Source of the DNA: Rhodospirillales bacterium
GTDB lineage: Bacteria > Pseudomonadota > Alphaproteobacteria > UBA828
Length of the DNA stretch: 38,771 nt
Reading direction: 5' to 3'
Assembly (NCBI GenBank): GCA_028818855.1
Contig: JAPPMY010000129.1
Coordinates: 1 to 38,771, forward strand
The notes under the pieces were generated by a model. The model saw only the letters and a program-made list of their open reading frames with translations. It had not been told where the DNA came from and made no database searches. How positions within the stretch are numbered: the first letter of the stretch is position 1; each line of letters starts with the position of its first letter. Made by a program: the position numbers and the translations under genes. This document shows positions 21,736 to 30,935 of the stretch, in pieces.

Positions 21736-22440
21736 CTACTCGTCGAGGATCGCCCAGGCGCGGACCGGCGCGCCGCTGCCATTGCCGATCTTGATCGGCG
21801 GCCCGTAGAACATGAACTCGCCCTTGCCCACCAGCTCCTCGAGGTTGATGAGCCATTCGTAGTGGGCGATGCCGCGGTCGCGGCAGACCCGGTGGTTGGG
21901 AAAGAGGTTGTCCGACGGCTTGTCGGTGGACGGGCCCTCGACACCGTGCAGCCTGGAGCCGCGATCGGCGAGCCAGTGGGTCGCCGCTTCGGTGATGCCG
22001 GGGTTGCTCCACACCGACTTCACGTCCGGGTAGTGGCGGTTGTGGAGGCCGGTGTTGAGCAGCACGATGTGGCCGTCCACCTTGACGCCGCCCTTCTCCT
22101 CCGCTGCCTCGAAATCGCTCACGTCGATGTCGCCGAGGTCGGGGATATGGGTGAGATCCCAGCAGACCGCCTTGCCCATGAACATGTCGAGCGGCATCCG
22201 GTCCACCGACGCGCCTTCCGGGTTGACGTGGTAGAAGGCGTCCACGTGGGTGCCGATGTGGTCGATCATGCCCATGTAGGTGGTGGCGAAGGAGAGCCGG
22301 TCGTCCTCGACGCCTAAGAAGAACTGCTCGCGGGTCTGCTCGTGGGTGTAGTGGGGCACGATGACCGGGCGCTGGAACAGCTTGTGCGCCGGCATGTTGT
22401 CGGTGAGCGTCAACGTCAGGTCCACCATCCGCTCGGTCAT
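21736..22440 (-). CDS. Cyclase / kynurenine-formamidase-like metal-dependent hydrolase
   Basis: This 234-residue protein belongs to the PF04199 cyclase family, which includes kynurenine formamidase KynB and isatin hydrolase. The metal-binding signature HIGTHVDAFYH (H-x-G-T-H-x-D-x-x-x-H) is intact near residues 63-73. The C-terminal GIAHYEWLINLEEL and GPPIKIGNGSGAPVRAWAI blocks are typical. It should bind Zn or Mn and hydrolyse a formamide, a cyclic amide or a lactone. The ATG has a GGGGGGA run just upstream. It is first in the operon with the COG0523 GTPase, amidase and isochorismatase-fold hydrolase and is divergent from the COG2159 amidohydrolase. A role in tryptophan breakdown is possible but no kynurenine gene is near. 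Confidence 0.9.
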   Translation of the reverse strand: MTERMVDLTLTLTDNMPAHKLFQRPVIVPHYTHEQTREQFFLGVEDDRLSFATTYMGMIDHIGTHVDAFYHVNPEGASVDRMPLDMFMGKAVCWDLTHIPDLGDIDVSDFEAAEEKGGVKVDGHIVLLNTGLHNRHYPDVKSVWSNPGITEAATHWLADRGSRLHGVEGPSTDKPSDNLFPNHRVCRDRGIAHYEWLINLEELVGKGEFMFYGPPIKIGNGSGAPVRAWAILDE

Positions 22441-22607
22441 GCCCGGATCCCCCCTTCGCGTCTGCGTTGCCGGAAGCTTATCAGCGCCGCCGCCGCCACG
22501 CCATATCGCGGCTGACAACACCCTGGCGCACGGGGCTCGCATCGCAGCTTGTGTTTGGCGCTGGCCCGGCTACCCTCGCCCCCGGTCGCAGCCGAAGGGA
22601 GCACGTG

Positions 22608-23606
22608 ATGTACAGGACGAGCGACGGGGAGGAGCTGTTCATCGTCGACGGGCACACCCACTTCTGGGATGCCGCGCCGGCCAACCAGCGCAACATCCAC
22701 GGCAAGCAGTTCATCGACTGCTTCTACGCCTATCACAGCGCGCTCAGCCCCGAGCAGGAGGTCTGGCCGAAGGAGAAGTTCGAGAAGTATGACGCGGAGA
22801 CGATGGTCAACGACCTCTTCGTCGACGGGCCGGTGGACATGGCGATCATCCAGCCGACCTACCTCAAGGAGTTCTACATCGAGGGCTTCAACACCACCGA
22901 GCAGAACGCCGTCATCACGCAAGCGCACCCGGACCGCTTCATCCTCAATGGCTCCTTCGATCCGCGCGAGGGCACGGCCGCGCTGGAGCATATTCACGCC
23001 CTGAAGGAGGCCTACGGCATCAGGGGCGTGAAGCTCTACACGGCGGAATGGCGCGGCGCCTCGCGCGGCTGGCGGCTCAACGACACCGAGGCCTACCGCT
23101 GCTTCGAGCTTTGCGAGAAGCTCGGCATCACCAACATGCACGTCCACAAGGGGCCGACGATCACGCCGCTGGCCAAGGACGCCTTCGACTGCCACGACGT
23201 GGACTACGCGGCGACCGACTTCCCCAACCTCAACTTCATCGTCGAGCACGTGGGGCTGCCGCGCCTCGACGACTTCTGCTGGATCGCCGTGCAGGAGGCG
23301 AATGTATGGGGCGGTCTTGCGGTCGTCATGCCGTTCATGCACGCGCGCCCGCGCTACTTCGCGGAGGTGATCGCGGAGCTTCTCTTCTGGGTGGGCGAGG
23401 ATAAGCTCACCTTCGCCAGCGACTACGCCATCTGGACGCCGAAGTGGCTGGTGGAGAAATTCTGGGCCTTCGAGCTGCCCGACGACATCAAGCAGGAGCG
23501 CGGCGTCGATCTCACGCCCGAGGTGAAGAAGAAGATCCTGGGGCTCAACGCCGCCCGGCTCTATGACATCGACATCGACGCGGCCAAGGCGAAGCTCTGG
23601 AGCTAG
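22608..23606 (+). CDS. COG2159 amidohydrolase (TIM-barrel metal-dependent hydrolase)
   Basis: This 332-residue protein is of the amidohydrolase-2 family, which includes aminocarboxymuconate semialdehyde decarboxylase and related decarboxylases or hydrolases. The metal motif H-x-H is in IVDGHTHFWD, followed by HVHKG, FIVEHVG and the catalytic Asp in TFASDYAIW. GAAGGGAG precedes the ATG; the frame is open further upstream but lacks a better start. In some gene clusters for binuclear-iron (propane or phenol) monooxygenases a similar hydrolase occurs next to a MIP18-type protein, as here, but no monooxygenase subunit is in the window. Reaction and substrate are unknown. The 167-base divergent region upstream holds no promoter I would defend. 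Confidence 0.87.
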   Translation: MYRTSDGEELFIVDGHTHFWDAAPANQRNIHGKQFIDCFYAYHSALSPEQEVWPKEKFEKYDAETMVNDLFVDGPVDMAIIQPTYLKEFYIEGFNTTEQNAVITQAHPDRFILNGSFDPREGTAALEHIHALKEAYGIRGVKLYTAEWRGASRGWRLNDTEAYRCFELCEKLGITNMHVHKGPTITPLAKDAFDCHDVDYAATDFPNLNFIVEHVGLPRLDDFCWIAVQEANVWGGLAVVMPFMHARPRYFAEVIAELLFWVGEDKLTFASDYAIWTPKWLVEKFWAFELPDDIKQERGVDLTPEVKKKILGLNAARLYDIDIDAAKAKLWS

Positions 23607-23648
23607 GGCGCTGCCCCGGTCTTTCGCATGAACAACCTTACCTTTAGT

Positions 23649-23739
23649 CGTCATGCCCGGACTTGTTCCGGGCATCCACGCCTCTTATCCCTGCCGCACG
23701 AAATACCCGTGGATGGCCGGGACAAGCCCGGCCATGACG
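23649..23739. repeat. REP-like paired palindromic element
   Basis: Two 32-base units, 23649-23680 and 23708-23739, are inverted copies of each other with 28 of 32 positions matching. Each unit is also a hairpin by itself: GCCCGG with CCGGGC in the first, GGCCGGG with CCCGGCC in the second. The sequence style (GTCATGCCCGG, CGTGGATGGCCGGGACAAG) is that of dispersed intergenic palindromes in GC-rich alphaproteobacteria. It lies between two codirectional genes and may stabilise or end the upstream transcript. Other copies are expected elsewhere in the genome but none is seen in this window. Confidence 0.7.
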
Positions 23740-23818
23740 GGAGGAGGGAGGCCGGCATTACTCATGCTTGTTTCTTGGAGACGGCGCGAGGGCGCGGGCG
23801 GTGAGCGGGCAGGAAGGA

Positions 23819-24523
23819 ATGCGGGAAGCCGAGGTCCTGGCGCGGCTTGCCACCGTCACCGACCCCGAGCTGGACGAGCCGGTGACCGACCTGGGCTTCG
23901 TCGAGGGCGTGTCGGTCGGCGCGGACGGCGCGGTCGCCATCGACTTCCGCCTGCCGACCTTCTGGTGCGCCGCGAACTTCGCCTACATGATGGCCGAGGA
24001 CATGCGGGACGCGGTGGCCGCGTTGCCCTGGGTGACGGGCGTCGTCCCCCGCCTGCAGGCGCACATGTGCGCCGAGCAGGTCAACCGCGGGGTCGCCGAG
24101 GGCCTGGAATTCGGCGCAGCCTTCGGCGAGGCGGGCGAGGACGATTCGCTCGCGGACCTGCGCGCGACCTTTCTCCGCAAGGCGTTCCAGGGGCGGCAGG
24201 AGGCGCTGCTGCGCGCCCTGCTGGCGCAGGGCCTGGGCAAGGGCGCGCTGGCGGCGATGACCCTCGCGGCGCTGGAGGGCACCGCCGTCGCCGGGCCCGA
24301 GGGCGCCCGGCTGAAGTGCCGCTACCTGGAGATGAGAGCCCGCGTCGGCGGGCCGGCCGGCTCAGGCGACCGCGCCTTCGTCACGGCGGACGGCGCGCCA
24401 ATCAACGCGGCGTGCTTCGACGAGCATCTGCGCACGCTCGGCAGCGTCCGCATCGCCATGGAGTTCAACGGCGCGCTCTGCCGCGGCCTGCTCGCCGCCC
24501 GCGAGCGCGCGTCAGGCGGATAG
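23819..24523 (+). CDS. MIP18/DUF59-type iron-sulfur assembly-like protein with C-terminal extension
   Basis: This is a 234-residue protein. The first 85 residues form a DUF59/MIP18 domain, shown by TVTDPELDEPVTDLGFVEGVSV and the Cys-containing TFWCAANFAYMM. Members such as SufT, PaaD and eukaryotic MIP18 help deliver or mature Fe-S clusters. The remaining 150 residues are Ala/Leu-rich, mostly helical and unfamiliar to me. The ATG follows AGGAAGGA closely; a GTG at 23801 would add six residues. It lies downstream of the COG2159 amidohydrolase, with the REP-like element between. I infer a maturation role for a metal enzyme, possibly that amidohydrolase or an oxygenase encoded elsewhere. Confidence 0.72.
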   Translation: MREAEVLARLATVTDPELDEPVTDLGFVEGVSVGADGAVAIDFRLPTFWCAANFAYMMAEDMRDAVAALPWVTGVVPRLQAHMCAEQVNRGVAEGLEFGAAFGEAGEDDSLADLRATFLRKAFQGRQEALLRALLAQGLGKGALAAMTLAALEGTAVAGPEGARLKCRYLEMRARVGGPAGSGDRAFVTADGAPINAACFDEHLRTLGSVRIAMEFNGALCRGLLAARERASGG

Positions 24524-24539
24524 CAGCCGCGAACGGCCG

Positions 24540-25865
24540 TCAGATCTGGTCGAGGGCCTGGTCGAGGTCGCCGATGATGTCGTCGATGCTCTCGATGCCC
24601 ACCGAAAGCCGCACCACGTCGGGGCCGGCGCCGGCATTGGTCTTCTGCTCGTCGGTGAGCTGGCGGTGGGTGGTGGAGGCCGGATGGATGATGAGGCTCC
24701 GCGTGTCGCCGATGTTGGCGAGGTGCGAGAACATGTTCACCTTGTCCACCACCTTGAGGCCCGCCTCGTAGCCGCCCTTGAGGCCGAAGGTGAAGACCGC
24801 GCCGGCGCCGCGCGGCAGGTACTTCTGGGCGAGCGCGTAGAAGGGGTTCGATTCGAGCCCCGCGTAGGAGACCCAGGAGACCTTGGGGTGGTCCTCCAGG
24901 TAGCGGGCGACCGCGAGCGAGTTGGAGCAATGGCGCTCCATGCGGAGCGGCAGGGTCTCCACCCCCTGCAGGAGGTTCCACGCCGCCTGCGCCGCCATGC
25001 AGGGGCCGTAGTCGCGCAGCGCCACCGCGCGCATCTTCATGGTGAAGCCGAAATCGCCGAAGGTCTCGGCGAAGGTGAGGCCGTGATAGGCCGGGTCCGG
25101 CTTGGTCATGCTCGGGAACTTGTCGTTCTGCCACCAGTCGAAGCGGCCGGATTCGACGACCATGCCGCCCATGGTGTTGCCGTGGCCGCCGATGAACTTC
25201 GTGGTCGAGTGGACCACGAGGTCGGCGCCGTGATCGAACGGCCGGCAGAGATAGGGCGAGGCCATCGTGTTGTCGACGATGAGCGGCACGCCGTGGCGCT
25301 TCGCGACCTCGGCGAGCGCCTCGAGATCGAGCACGATGCCGCCGGGGTTGGCGAGCCCCTCGCAGAAGATGAACTTGACCTTGTCGGTCATCGCCTTCTC
25401 GACGTTCTCGGGCTCGGTCATGTCGACGAAATGGCAATGCCAGCCGAGCTTCTTGAAGCTCAGGCCGAACTGGGTGACCGAGCCGCCGTAGAGATTGTTG
25501 GACGAGATGAACTCGTCCCCGCTCTCCAGCAGCGTCGCGCCCACCAGGAACTGCGCCGCGTGGCCGGTGGACGCCGCGACGGCGCCGCGCCCGTTCTCCA
25601 GTGCCGCGACCCGCTCCTCCAGAACGGCCACGGTGGGATTGGTGATGCGCGAGTAGATGTAGCCGAAGGTCTGCAGGTTGAAGAGCTCGGCCGCGTGATC
25701 GGCATCGTCGAAGGCGTAGGACGTGGTCTGGTAGATGGGCGTGGACCGCGCGCCGGTGACCGGGTCGGGTCGCGCGCCGGCGTGGACCGCGATCGTCTCG
25801 ATGCCGTACTCGCGCTGGATCGCGGCCTCGGCGGCCTCCGCCTTGAGGGGTTGCATCTCGTTCAT
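24540..25865 (-). CDS. metY: O-acetylhomoserine sulfhydrylase (PLP-dependent)
   Basis: This 441-residue PLP enzyme of the Cys/Met-metabolism family converts O-acetylhomoserine and sulfide to homocysteine and acetate in methionine synthesis. Key sites are YSRITNPTVAVLEERVAALE, STGHAAQ, the Tyr-Gly of LYGGSV, PLIVDNTMASP with the Asp that holds the PLP ring nitrogen, and HSTTKFIGGHG with the Schiff-base Lys. The C-terminal block SLIIHPASTTH fits MetY. The length (about 430 residues) separates MetY from shorter MetB and MetC. Its ATG overlaps the stop of the CoA-binding protein gene in ATGA, and a second ATG three codons later is possible. Specificity for O-acetyl over O-succinyl homoserine is inferred from family resemblance. 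Confidence 0.92.
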   Translation of the reverse strand: MNEMQPLKAEAAEAAIQREYGIETIAVHAGARPDPVTGARSTPIYQTTSYAFDDADHAAELFNLQTFGYIYSRITNPTVAVLEERVAALENGRGAVAASTGHAAQFLVGATLLESGDEFISSNNLYGGSVTQFGLSFKKLGWHCHFVDMTEPENVEKAMTDKVKFIFCEGLANPGGIVLDLEALAEVAKRHGVPLIVDNTMASPYLCRPFDHGADLVVHSTTKFIGGHGNTMGGMVVESGRFDWWQNDKFPSMTKPDPAYHGLTFAETFGDFGFTMKMRAVALRDYGPCMAAQAAWNLLQGVETLPLRMERHCSNSLAVARYLEDHPKVSWVSYAGLESNPFYALAQKYLPRGAGAVFTFGLKGGYEAGLKVVDKVNMFSHLANIGDTRSLIIHPASTTHRQLTDEQKTNAGAGPDVVRLSVGIESIDDIIGDLDQALDQI

Positions 25866-26413
25866 GCGTTGAGCGGCCTTGCCCGCTTGGCGGATACGAT
25901 CCGCGAGTTGATGCCGCTCCAGCTCAGCTCGCCCGAGAGCCGGGCGAACTCGATCTTGGGGCAGCGGTTCATGACGACCGTGAGCCCGGCCTCCTCGGCG
26001 AGCTTCGCGGCATGGTCGTTGCGGACGGTGAGCTGCATCCAGAGCACCTCGATGCCCTTCTCGTCCTTGTTCGCGATCACGTCCCTGGTGATGTCCAGCG
26101 CCTCCTCGGAGGTGCGGAAGATGTCCACCATGTCGAGCTTGTCGGGGACCTCCGCGAGGCTGCCGTAGACGGTCTCCCCCAGGATCGTCTCGCCGGCCCG
26201 CCCGGGATTGATCGGGATCACCCGATAGCCCTTCTTGGTCAGGTACTTCATGGCGTAGAAGCTGGGCCGGCGCCACTGTGTGCTGGCGCCCACCATGGCG
26301 AAGGTCTTGACCCCGCGCAGGATGCGGCGCAGGTGCTCGTCGGCGTAGCCGTCGTGCCTGGGCAGGAAGACGAGCGGATGCCCGTCCGTGGACTTGATCG
26401 CGACATCGACCAT
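25862..26413 (-). CDS. CoA-binding (YccU-type) Rossmann-fold protein
   Basis: This 183-residue protein has the CoA-binding domain of the YccU family. The motif VKTFAMVGASTQWRRPSFYAMKYLTKKGYRVIPINPG contains the Gly-Ala-Ser nucleotide loop. GSLAEVPDKLDMVDIFRTSEEA and VLWMQLTVRNDHAAKLAEEAGLTVVMNRCPKIE follow as in family members. It resembles the CoA-binding part of succinyl-CoA synthetase alpha but lacks the catalytic domain. Its biochemical role is not known. The four-base overlap with metY suggests a joint function in sulfur or homoserine metabolism, for example sensing acyl-CoA. The ATG has no strong ribosome-binding site; a GTG at 26455 would add 14 residues. Confidence 0.87.
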   Translation of the reverse strand: MVDVAIKSTDGHPLVFLPRHDGYADEHLRRILRGVKTFAMVGASTQWRRPSFYAMKYLTKKGYRVIPINPGRAGETILGETVYGSLAEVPDKLDMVDIFRTSEEALDITRDVIANKDEKGIEVLWMQLTVRNDHAAKLAEEAGLTVVMNRCPKIEFARLSGELSWSGINSRIVSAKRARPLNA

Positions 26414-26442
26414 CGTGAGAAATCCGTGCGGCTGGCGGGAGC

Positions 26443-26470
26443 GCGGGAGGGGCACAAGTACGCCTCCCGC
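26443..26470 (-). other. 8-bp GC-rich hairpin between the aldolase and CoA-binding genes
   Basis: GCGGGAGG (26443-26450) pairs exactly with CCTCCCGC (26463-26470) around a 12-base loop. On the minus strand it comes after the aldolase stop and before the CoA-binding gene, so it could end the long ribosomal transcript or fold the leader of the next unit. No T tract follows, so its role is uncertain. Confidence 0.35.
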
Positions 26471-26537
26471 CCCGGCCAGTCAAGGCGCCAGGCACCAGGG
26501 CCGGGCAGCACCGCGTGCGTAACCGGCCCCGCCCCAA

Positions 26538-27227
26538 TTACGTCTCCGAGGAGGCGCGCTCGGGCTGCTTGCCGTAGGTCTTCATGATCTCCAGGACCTC
26601 GGCCATCTTGCGCTGGGAGATGATCTTCGGATCGTTGCCGGTGGCCGCGCCGATGGCGAGCGTGCGGATGTAAAGTTCGGCCAGGTACTCGACTTCCACG
26701 AGCAGGTTGACGCACGCATCCGGCGTCTCGCCCAGCACGATGACGCCGTGGTTCTGCAGGAGGCAGGCCCTGCGGCCCGCGAGCGCGGGGAGCGCCACGT
26801 CGGAGAGCGCCTGGGTGGTCGGCGTGCGGTAGGGCGCGCAGCGGATGGCGGTGCCGCCGGCAGCGGCCACCATGTAGTGGACCGCCGGAATCTCCATCCC
26901 GTGCACGGCGAGCGCGGTGCAGTGGACGGCGTGGCTGTGCAGCACGGCGTCCACATCCGGGCGTGAGGCGAGGATGTCGCGATGGAAGCGCCATTCACTG
27001 GTGGGGCGGCGGGTGCCGGCATGGCTGCCGTCGAAGCCCATCTCCACGATGTCGGCGGGCGTCATCGCGTCGTAGTCGAGCCCGGACGGTGTGACGAGGA
27101 AGCGCTTGCCCGCGCGGTAGCCGACGTTGCCGGAGGTCCCGTGGTTGAGGCCGAGCGCGTTCATGCGCCGCGCCGCGTCGATGACAGCGCGCCGGGCCCT
27201 GAGATGCGTCGGTCTCTTGCCAGGCAT
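26538..27227 (-). CDS. Class II aldolase/adducin family protein
   Basis: This 229-residue protein has the class II aldolase/adducin fold, like L-fuculose-phosphate aldolase and L-ribulose-phosphate 4-epimerase. Substrate and metal residues are visible: GTSGNVGYR, TPSGLDYDAM, the catalytic Glu in TSEWRFHRDI, the zinc ligands in LHSHAVHCTALA and the third His in LLQNHGVIVLG. It should split or epimerise a phosphorylated sugar or hydroxyacid via a zinc enediolate; the substrate is unknown. It starts 23 bases after adk on the same strand and so appears to ride on the ribosomal transcript, where rpsM would normally be. The start ATG has only a weak ribosome-binding site. Confidence 0.9.
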   Translation of the reverse strand: MPGKRPTHLRARRAVIDAARRMNALGLNHGTSGNVGYRAGKRFLVTPSGLDYDAMTPADIVEMGFDGSHAGTRRPTSEWRFHRDILASRPDVDAVLHSHAVHCTALAVHGMEIPAVHYMVAAAGGTAIRCAPYRTPTTQALSDVALPALAGRRACLLQNHGVIVLGETPDACVNLLVEVEYLAELYIRTLAIGAATGNDPKIISQRKMAEVLEIMKTYGKQPERASSET

Positions 27228-27250
27228 GGCGGCCGGCCGGCGGTCTCCCG

Positions 27251-27915
27251 CTAGCGCCCGCCTGCTGCGCCGGCGCCTTCGAGGACTGCGACGATGGCCG
27301 CCGAGATGGCCTCGATGCCGCCGGAGCCGTCGACCCGGGCGAAGCGCCCGCCGGCCTCGTAGTGGGGAATGATCGGGGCGGTCTGCTCGTGGTAGGCGGC
27401 AAGCCGGGCGATCATGGTCTCACGGTTGTCGTCGGCGCGGCGCGTGAAGTTCGTGCTCCCGCACTGGTCGCAGACGCCCTCGACGGCGGGCCGCTTGAAC
27501 TGGTCGTGGTAGCCGGCACCGCAGTCGGCGCAGGAGAAGCGACCGACGATGCGCTGGATCAGCGCCTCCTCATCGACCTCCATCGCGACCACCTTGTCGA
27601 GCGCGAGCCCGCGCTCGGCCAGCATATGGTCCAGCGCCTCGGCCTGCGCCACCGTGCGCGGGAAGCCGTCGAGGATGAAACCCTGCGCGCAGTCGGGCTC
27701 ATCGATCCGCTCCGCGATGAGGGCGACCATCAGGTCGTCCGGCACCAGCTCGCCGGCCTCCATGATCGCCTTGGCCTGGGTGCCGAGCGCGGTGCCCGCC
27801 TTCACCGCCGCCCGCAGCATGTCGCCTGTGGAAAGCTGGACGATGCCGAAGCGCTCGACCAGCCGTTGCGCCTGTGTGCCCTTGCCCGCGCCCGGTGGGC
27901 CGAGAAGGATCAGGT

Positions 27916-27919
<4 letters not shown>
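27251..27919 (-). CDS. adk: Adenylate kinase
   Basis: This 222-residue enzyme catalyses AMP + ATP to 2 ADP in the cytoplasm. The P-loop GPPGAGKGT lies at residues 7-15, the AMP-binding segment [11 protein letters not shown] follows, then [10 protein letters not shown]. The lid has four cysteines (CADC and CDQC), so it binds a structural zinc as in Gram-positive and some alphaproteobacterial enzymes. The TTG start is supported by GGGGGAG six bases upstream and overlaps the secY stop in TTGA, giving translational coupling to the translocon gene. secY-adk adjacency is standard for this operon. Confidence 0.96.
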
Positions 27920-29259
<1,340 letters not shown>

Positions 29260-29264
29260 GTCCG

Positions 29265-29768
29265 TCAGGCGTCCTTCGCCGTTTCCTCTGGCCGCGTGTC
29301 GGCCTTGGCCAGCCCGCTCACGGTCACCGAGCCGCCGGCCGCCTCGACCGCGGCGATGGCCGCCTTCGATGCGCCGGTCACCTCGATGGCGACCGCGCTC
29401 TCGATCCGGCCCTTGGCGAGCAGGCGCACGCCGTGGCGCCCGCGCGTGAGCCCGGCGGCAGCGAGCGCCGCCTCGGTCACCGGCGCGCCCGCGTCGAGAC
29501 GGCCGCGCGCGATCGCCTCCTGCAGGCGGCCGATGTTCACGGTCTCGAAGGTCTTGCGGAAGCGGGCATTGGTGAAGCCCCGCTTCGGCAGGCGCCGGTA
29601 GAGCGGCATCTGGCCGCCCTCGAAGCCCTTGATGGCGACGCCGGCGCGCGACTTCTGGCCCTTGTGGCCGCGGCCCGAGGTCTTGCCCCGGCCGGAGCCG
29701 ATGCCGCGGCCGAGCCTGCGGCCCTTCCTGGACGCGCCGGCACGGTCGCTGAGTTCGTTCAGCCTCAT
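29265..29768 (-). CDS. rplO: 50S ribosomal protein L15
   Basis: This is a 167-residue large-subunit protein that assembles late and bridges 23S rRNA domains. The N-terminal Gly/Arg/Lys-rich extension ([24 protein letters not shown]) is the L15 signature, followed by [18 protein letters not shown]. The ATG overlaps the L30 stop by one base in TGATG, so I prefer it to the GTG one codon upstream. The C-terminus has a short acidic tail. Confidence 0.97.
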   Translation of the reverse strand: MRLNELSDRAGASRKGRRLGRGIGSGRGKTSGRGHKGQKSRAGVAIKGFEGGQMPLYRRLPKRGFTNARFRKTFETVNIGRLQEAIARGRLDAGAPVTEAALAAAGLTRGRHGVRLLAKGRIESAVAIEVTGASKAAIAAVEAAGGSVTVSGLAKADTRPEETAKDA

Positions 29769-29980
29769 CACTCGGCCTCCGCGTCCACCGGCTCGGCCCG
29801 CACGAGGTGCGGTATCTTGTCGATCATGCCGCGCACGGAGGGCGTGTCCTCGAGCACGCGGCTCCGGTGCATCTTGTTGAGGCCGAGGCCGACGAGCGTC
29901 GCGCGCTGATCCGCCGGGCGGCCGATCGGGCTGCCAATCTGGGTGACCCGCACCCGGGCCGATGCCTTGCTCCCGGCCAT
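29768..29980 (-). CDS. rpmD: 50S ribosomal protein L30
   Basis: This is a 70-residue large-subunit protein. [44 protein letters not shown] contains the complete L30 core with the GLGL-x-K/R-x-x-x-x-V-x-x-D-T signature. It has a slightly longer acidic tail ([10 protein letters not shown]) than the 59-residue E. coli protein, as is usual in alphaproteobacteria. It starts three bases after the rpsE stop and overlaps rplO by one base. Confidence 0.96.
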   Translation of the reverse strand: MAGSKASARVRVTQIGSPIGRPADQRATLVGLGLNKMHRSRVLEDTPSVRGMIDKIPHLVRAEPVDAEAE

Positions 29981-29983
29981 GAC

Positions 29984-30568
29984 CTACGCCTGCTCCGTCC
30001 GCTCCTTGGCGGACTCGTCCTGGCCGAAGATCTGGCTCACCGTGCGGTTGCGCTTGGCGGCGACGGCGCGCGGCGAATGGCAGCGCCCGAGCGCGTCGAA
30101 GGTCGCCTTGACCATGTTCTGCGGGTTCGACGTGCCGACCGACTTGGCGACGACGTCCTTCACGCCCAGCATCTCGAACACGGCGCGCATGGGCCCGCCC
30201 GCGATGATCCCGGTGCCGGGCGGCGCTGCGCGAACGATGACCTTGCCCGCGCCGAAGCGGCCTTCCACGTCGTGGTGCAGGGTGCGCCCCTCGCGAAGCG
30301 GCACGCGGACCATGCGCCGCCTGGCCTGCTCCGTGGCCTTGCGGATCGCCTCCGGCACCTCCCGCGCCTTGCCCGAGCCGCCGCCCACGCGCCCGCGCTG
30401 GTCGCCGACGACGACGAGCGCCGAGAAGCCGAAGCGCCTGCCGCCCTTCACCACCTTGGCGACGCGGTTGATGCTGACCAGCTTGTCGAGCAGCTCGGGT
30501 TCATCGCGGTCGCGGTCGCGCCCGCGGCCGCCGCGATCCCGATCCCGATCCATGGATGGTCGTGCCAT
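29984..30568 (-). CDS. rpsE: 30S ribosomal protein S5
   Basis: This 194-residue small-subunit protein helps decoding accuracy and mRNA unwinding. The double-stranded RNA-binding core starts at [31 protein letters not shown], and the [33 protein letters not shown] block is fully conserved. The first 25 residues are unusual: a run of alternating Arg-Asp and Gly ([17 protein letters not shown]) that lies before the conserved part. An internal ATG at 30553 is possible. It begins 14 bases after rplR. Confidence 0.97.
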   Translation of the reverse strand: MARPSMDRDRDRGGRGRDRDRDEPELLDKLVSINRVAKVVKGGRRFGFSALVVVGDQRGRVGGGSGKAREVPEAIRKATEQARRRMVRVPLREGRTLHHDVEGRFGAGKVIVRAAPPGTGIIAGGPMRAVFEMLGVKDVVAKSVGTSNPQNMVKATFDALGRCHSPRAVAAKRNRTVSQIFGQDESAKERTEQA

Positions 30569-30582
30569 ACCGGGCCCTTCCC

Positions 30583-30933
30583 CTAGAAAGAGAGGCCGCC
30601 TTCGCGGGCTGCCTCGGCGAGCGCCTTCACGCGCCCGTGATACTGGTATCCGCCGCGGTCGAAGACGACCTCCTTGTGACCGGCCGCCAGCGCGCGCTCG
30701 GCGATGAGCGCGCCGACGCGCCCTGCGGCTTCGCGGTCCGCCCCGCTGGTGCTGCGCAGCGCGCTTTCCACCGTCGAGGCCGCGGCTACTGTCCTGCCCT
30801 CTCTATCGTCAATGAGTTGGGCGTAAATGTGGCGGTTGGAGCGGAAGACCGAGAGCCGCGGCCTGCCGCCGGCGGCAGCCTGCAGCCTGAACCGCACCCG
30901 TTGCTTGCGCTTATTGAAGTCGGTCCTGCTCAT
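30583..30933 (-). CDS. rplR: 50S ribosomal protein L18
   Basis: This 116-residue protein binds 5S rRNA and links it to the large subunit. [31 protein letters not shown] and [28 protein letters not shown] are the conserved blocks, and the length matches the 116-120 norm. The ATG comes two bases after the L6 stop (TAGCGATG). An upstream open frame belongs to the shadow of rplF. Confidence 0.97.
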   Translation of the reverse strand: MSRTDFNKRKQRVRFRLQAAAGGRPRLSVFRSNRHIYAQLIDDREGRTVAAASTVESALRSTSGADREAAGRVGALIAERALAAGHKEVVFDRGGYQYHGRVKALAEAAREGGLSF

Positions 30934-30935
30934 CG

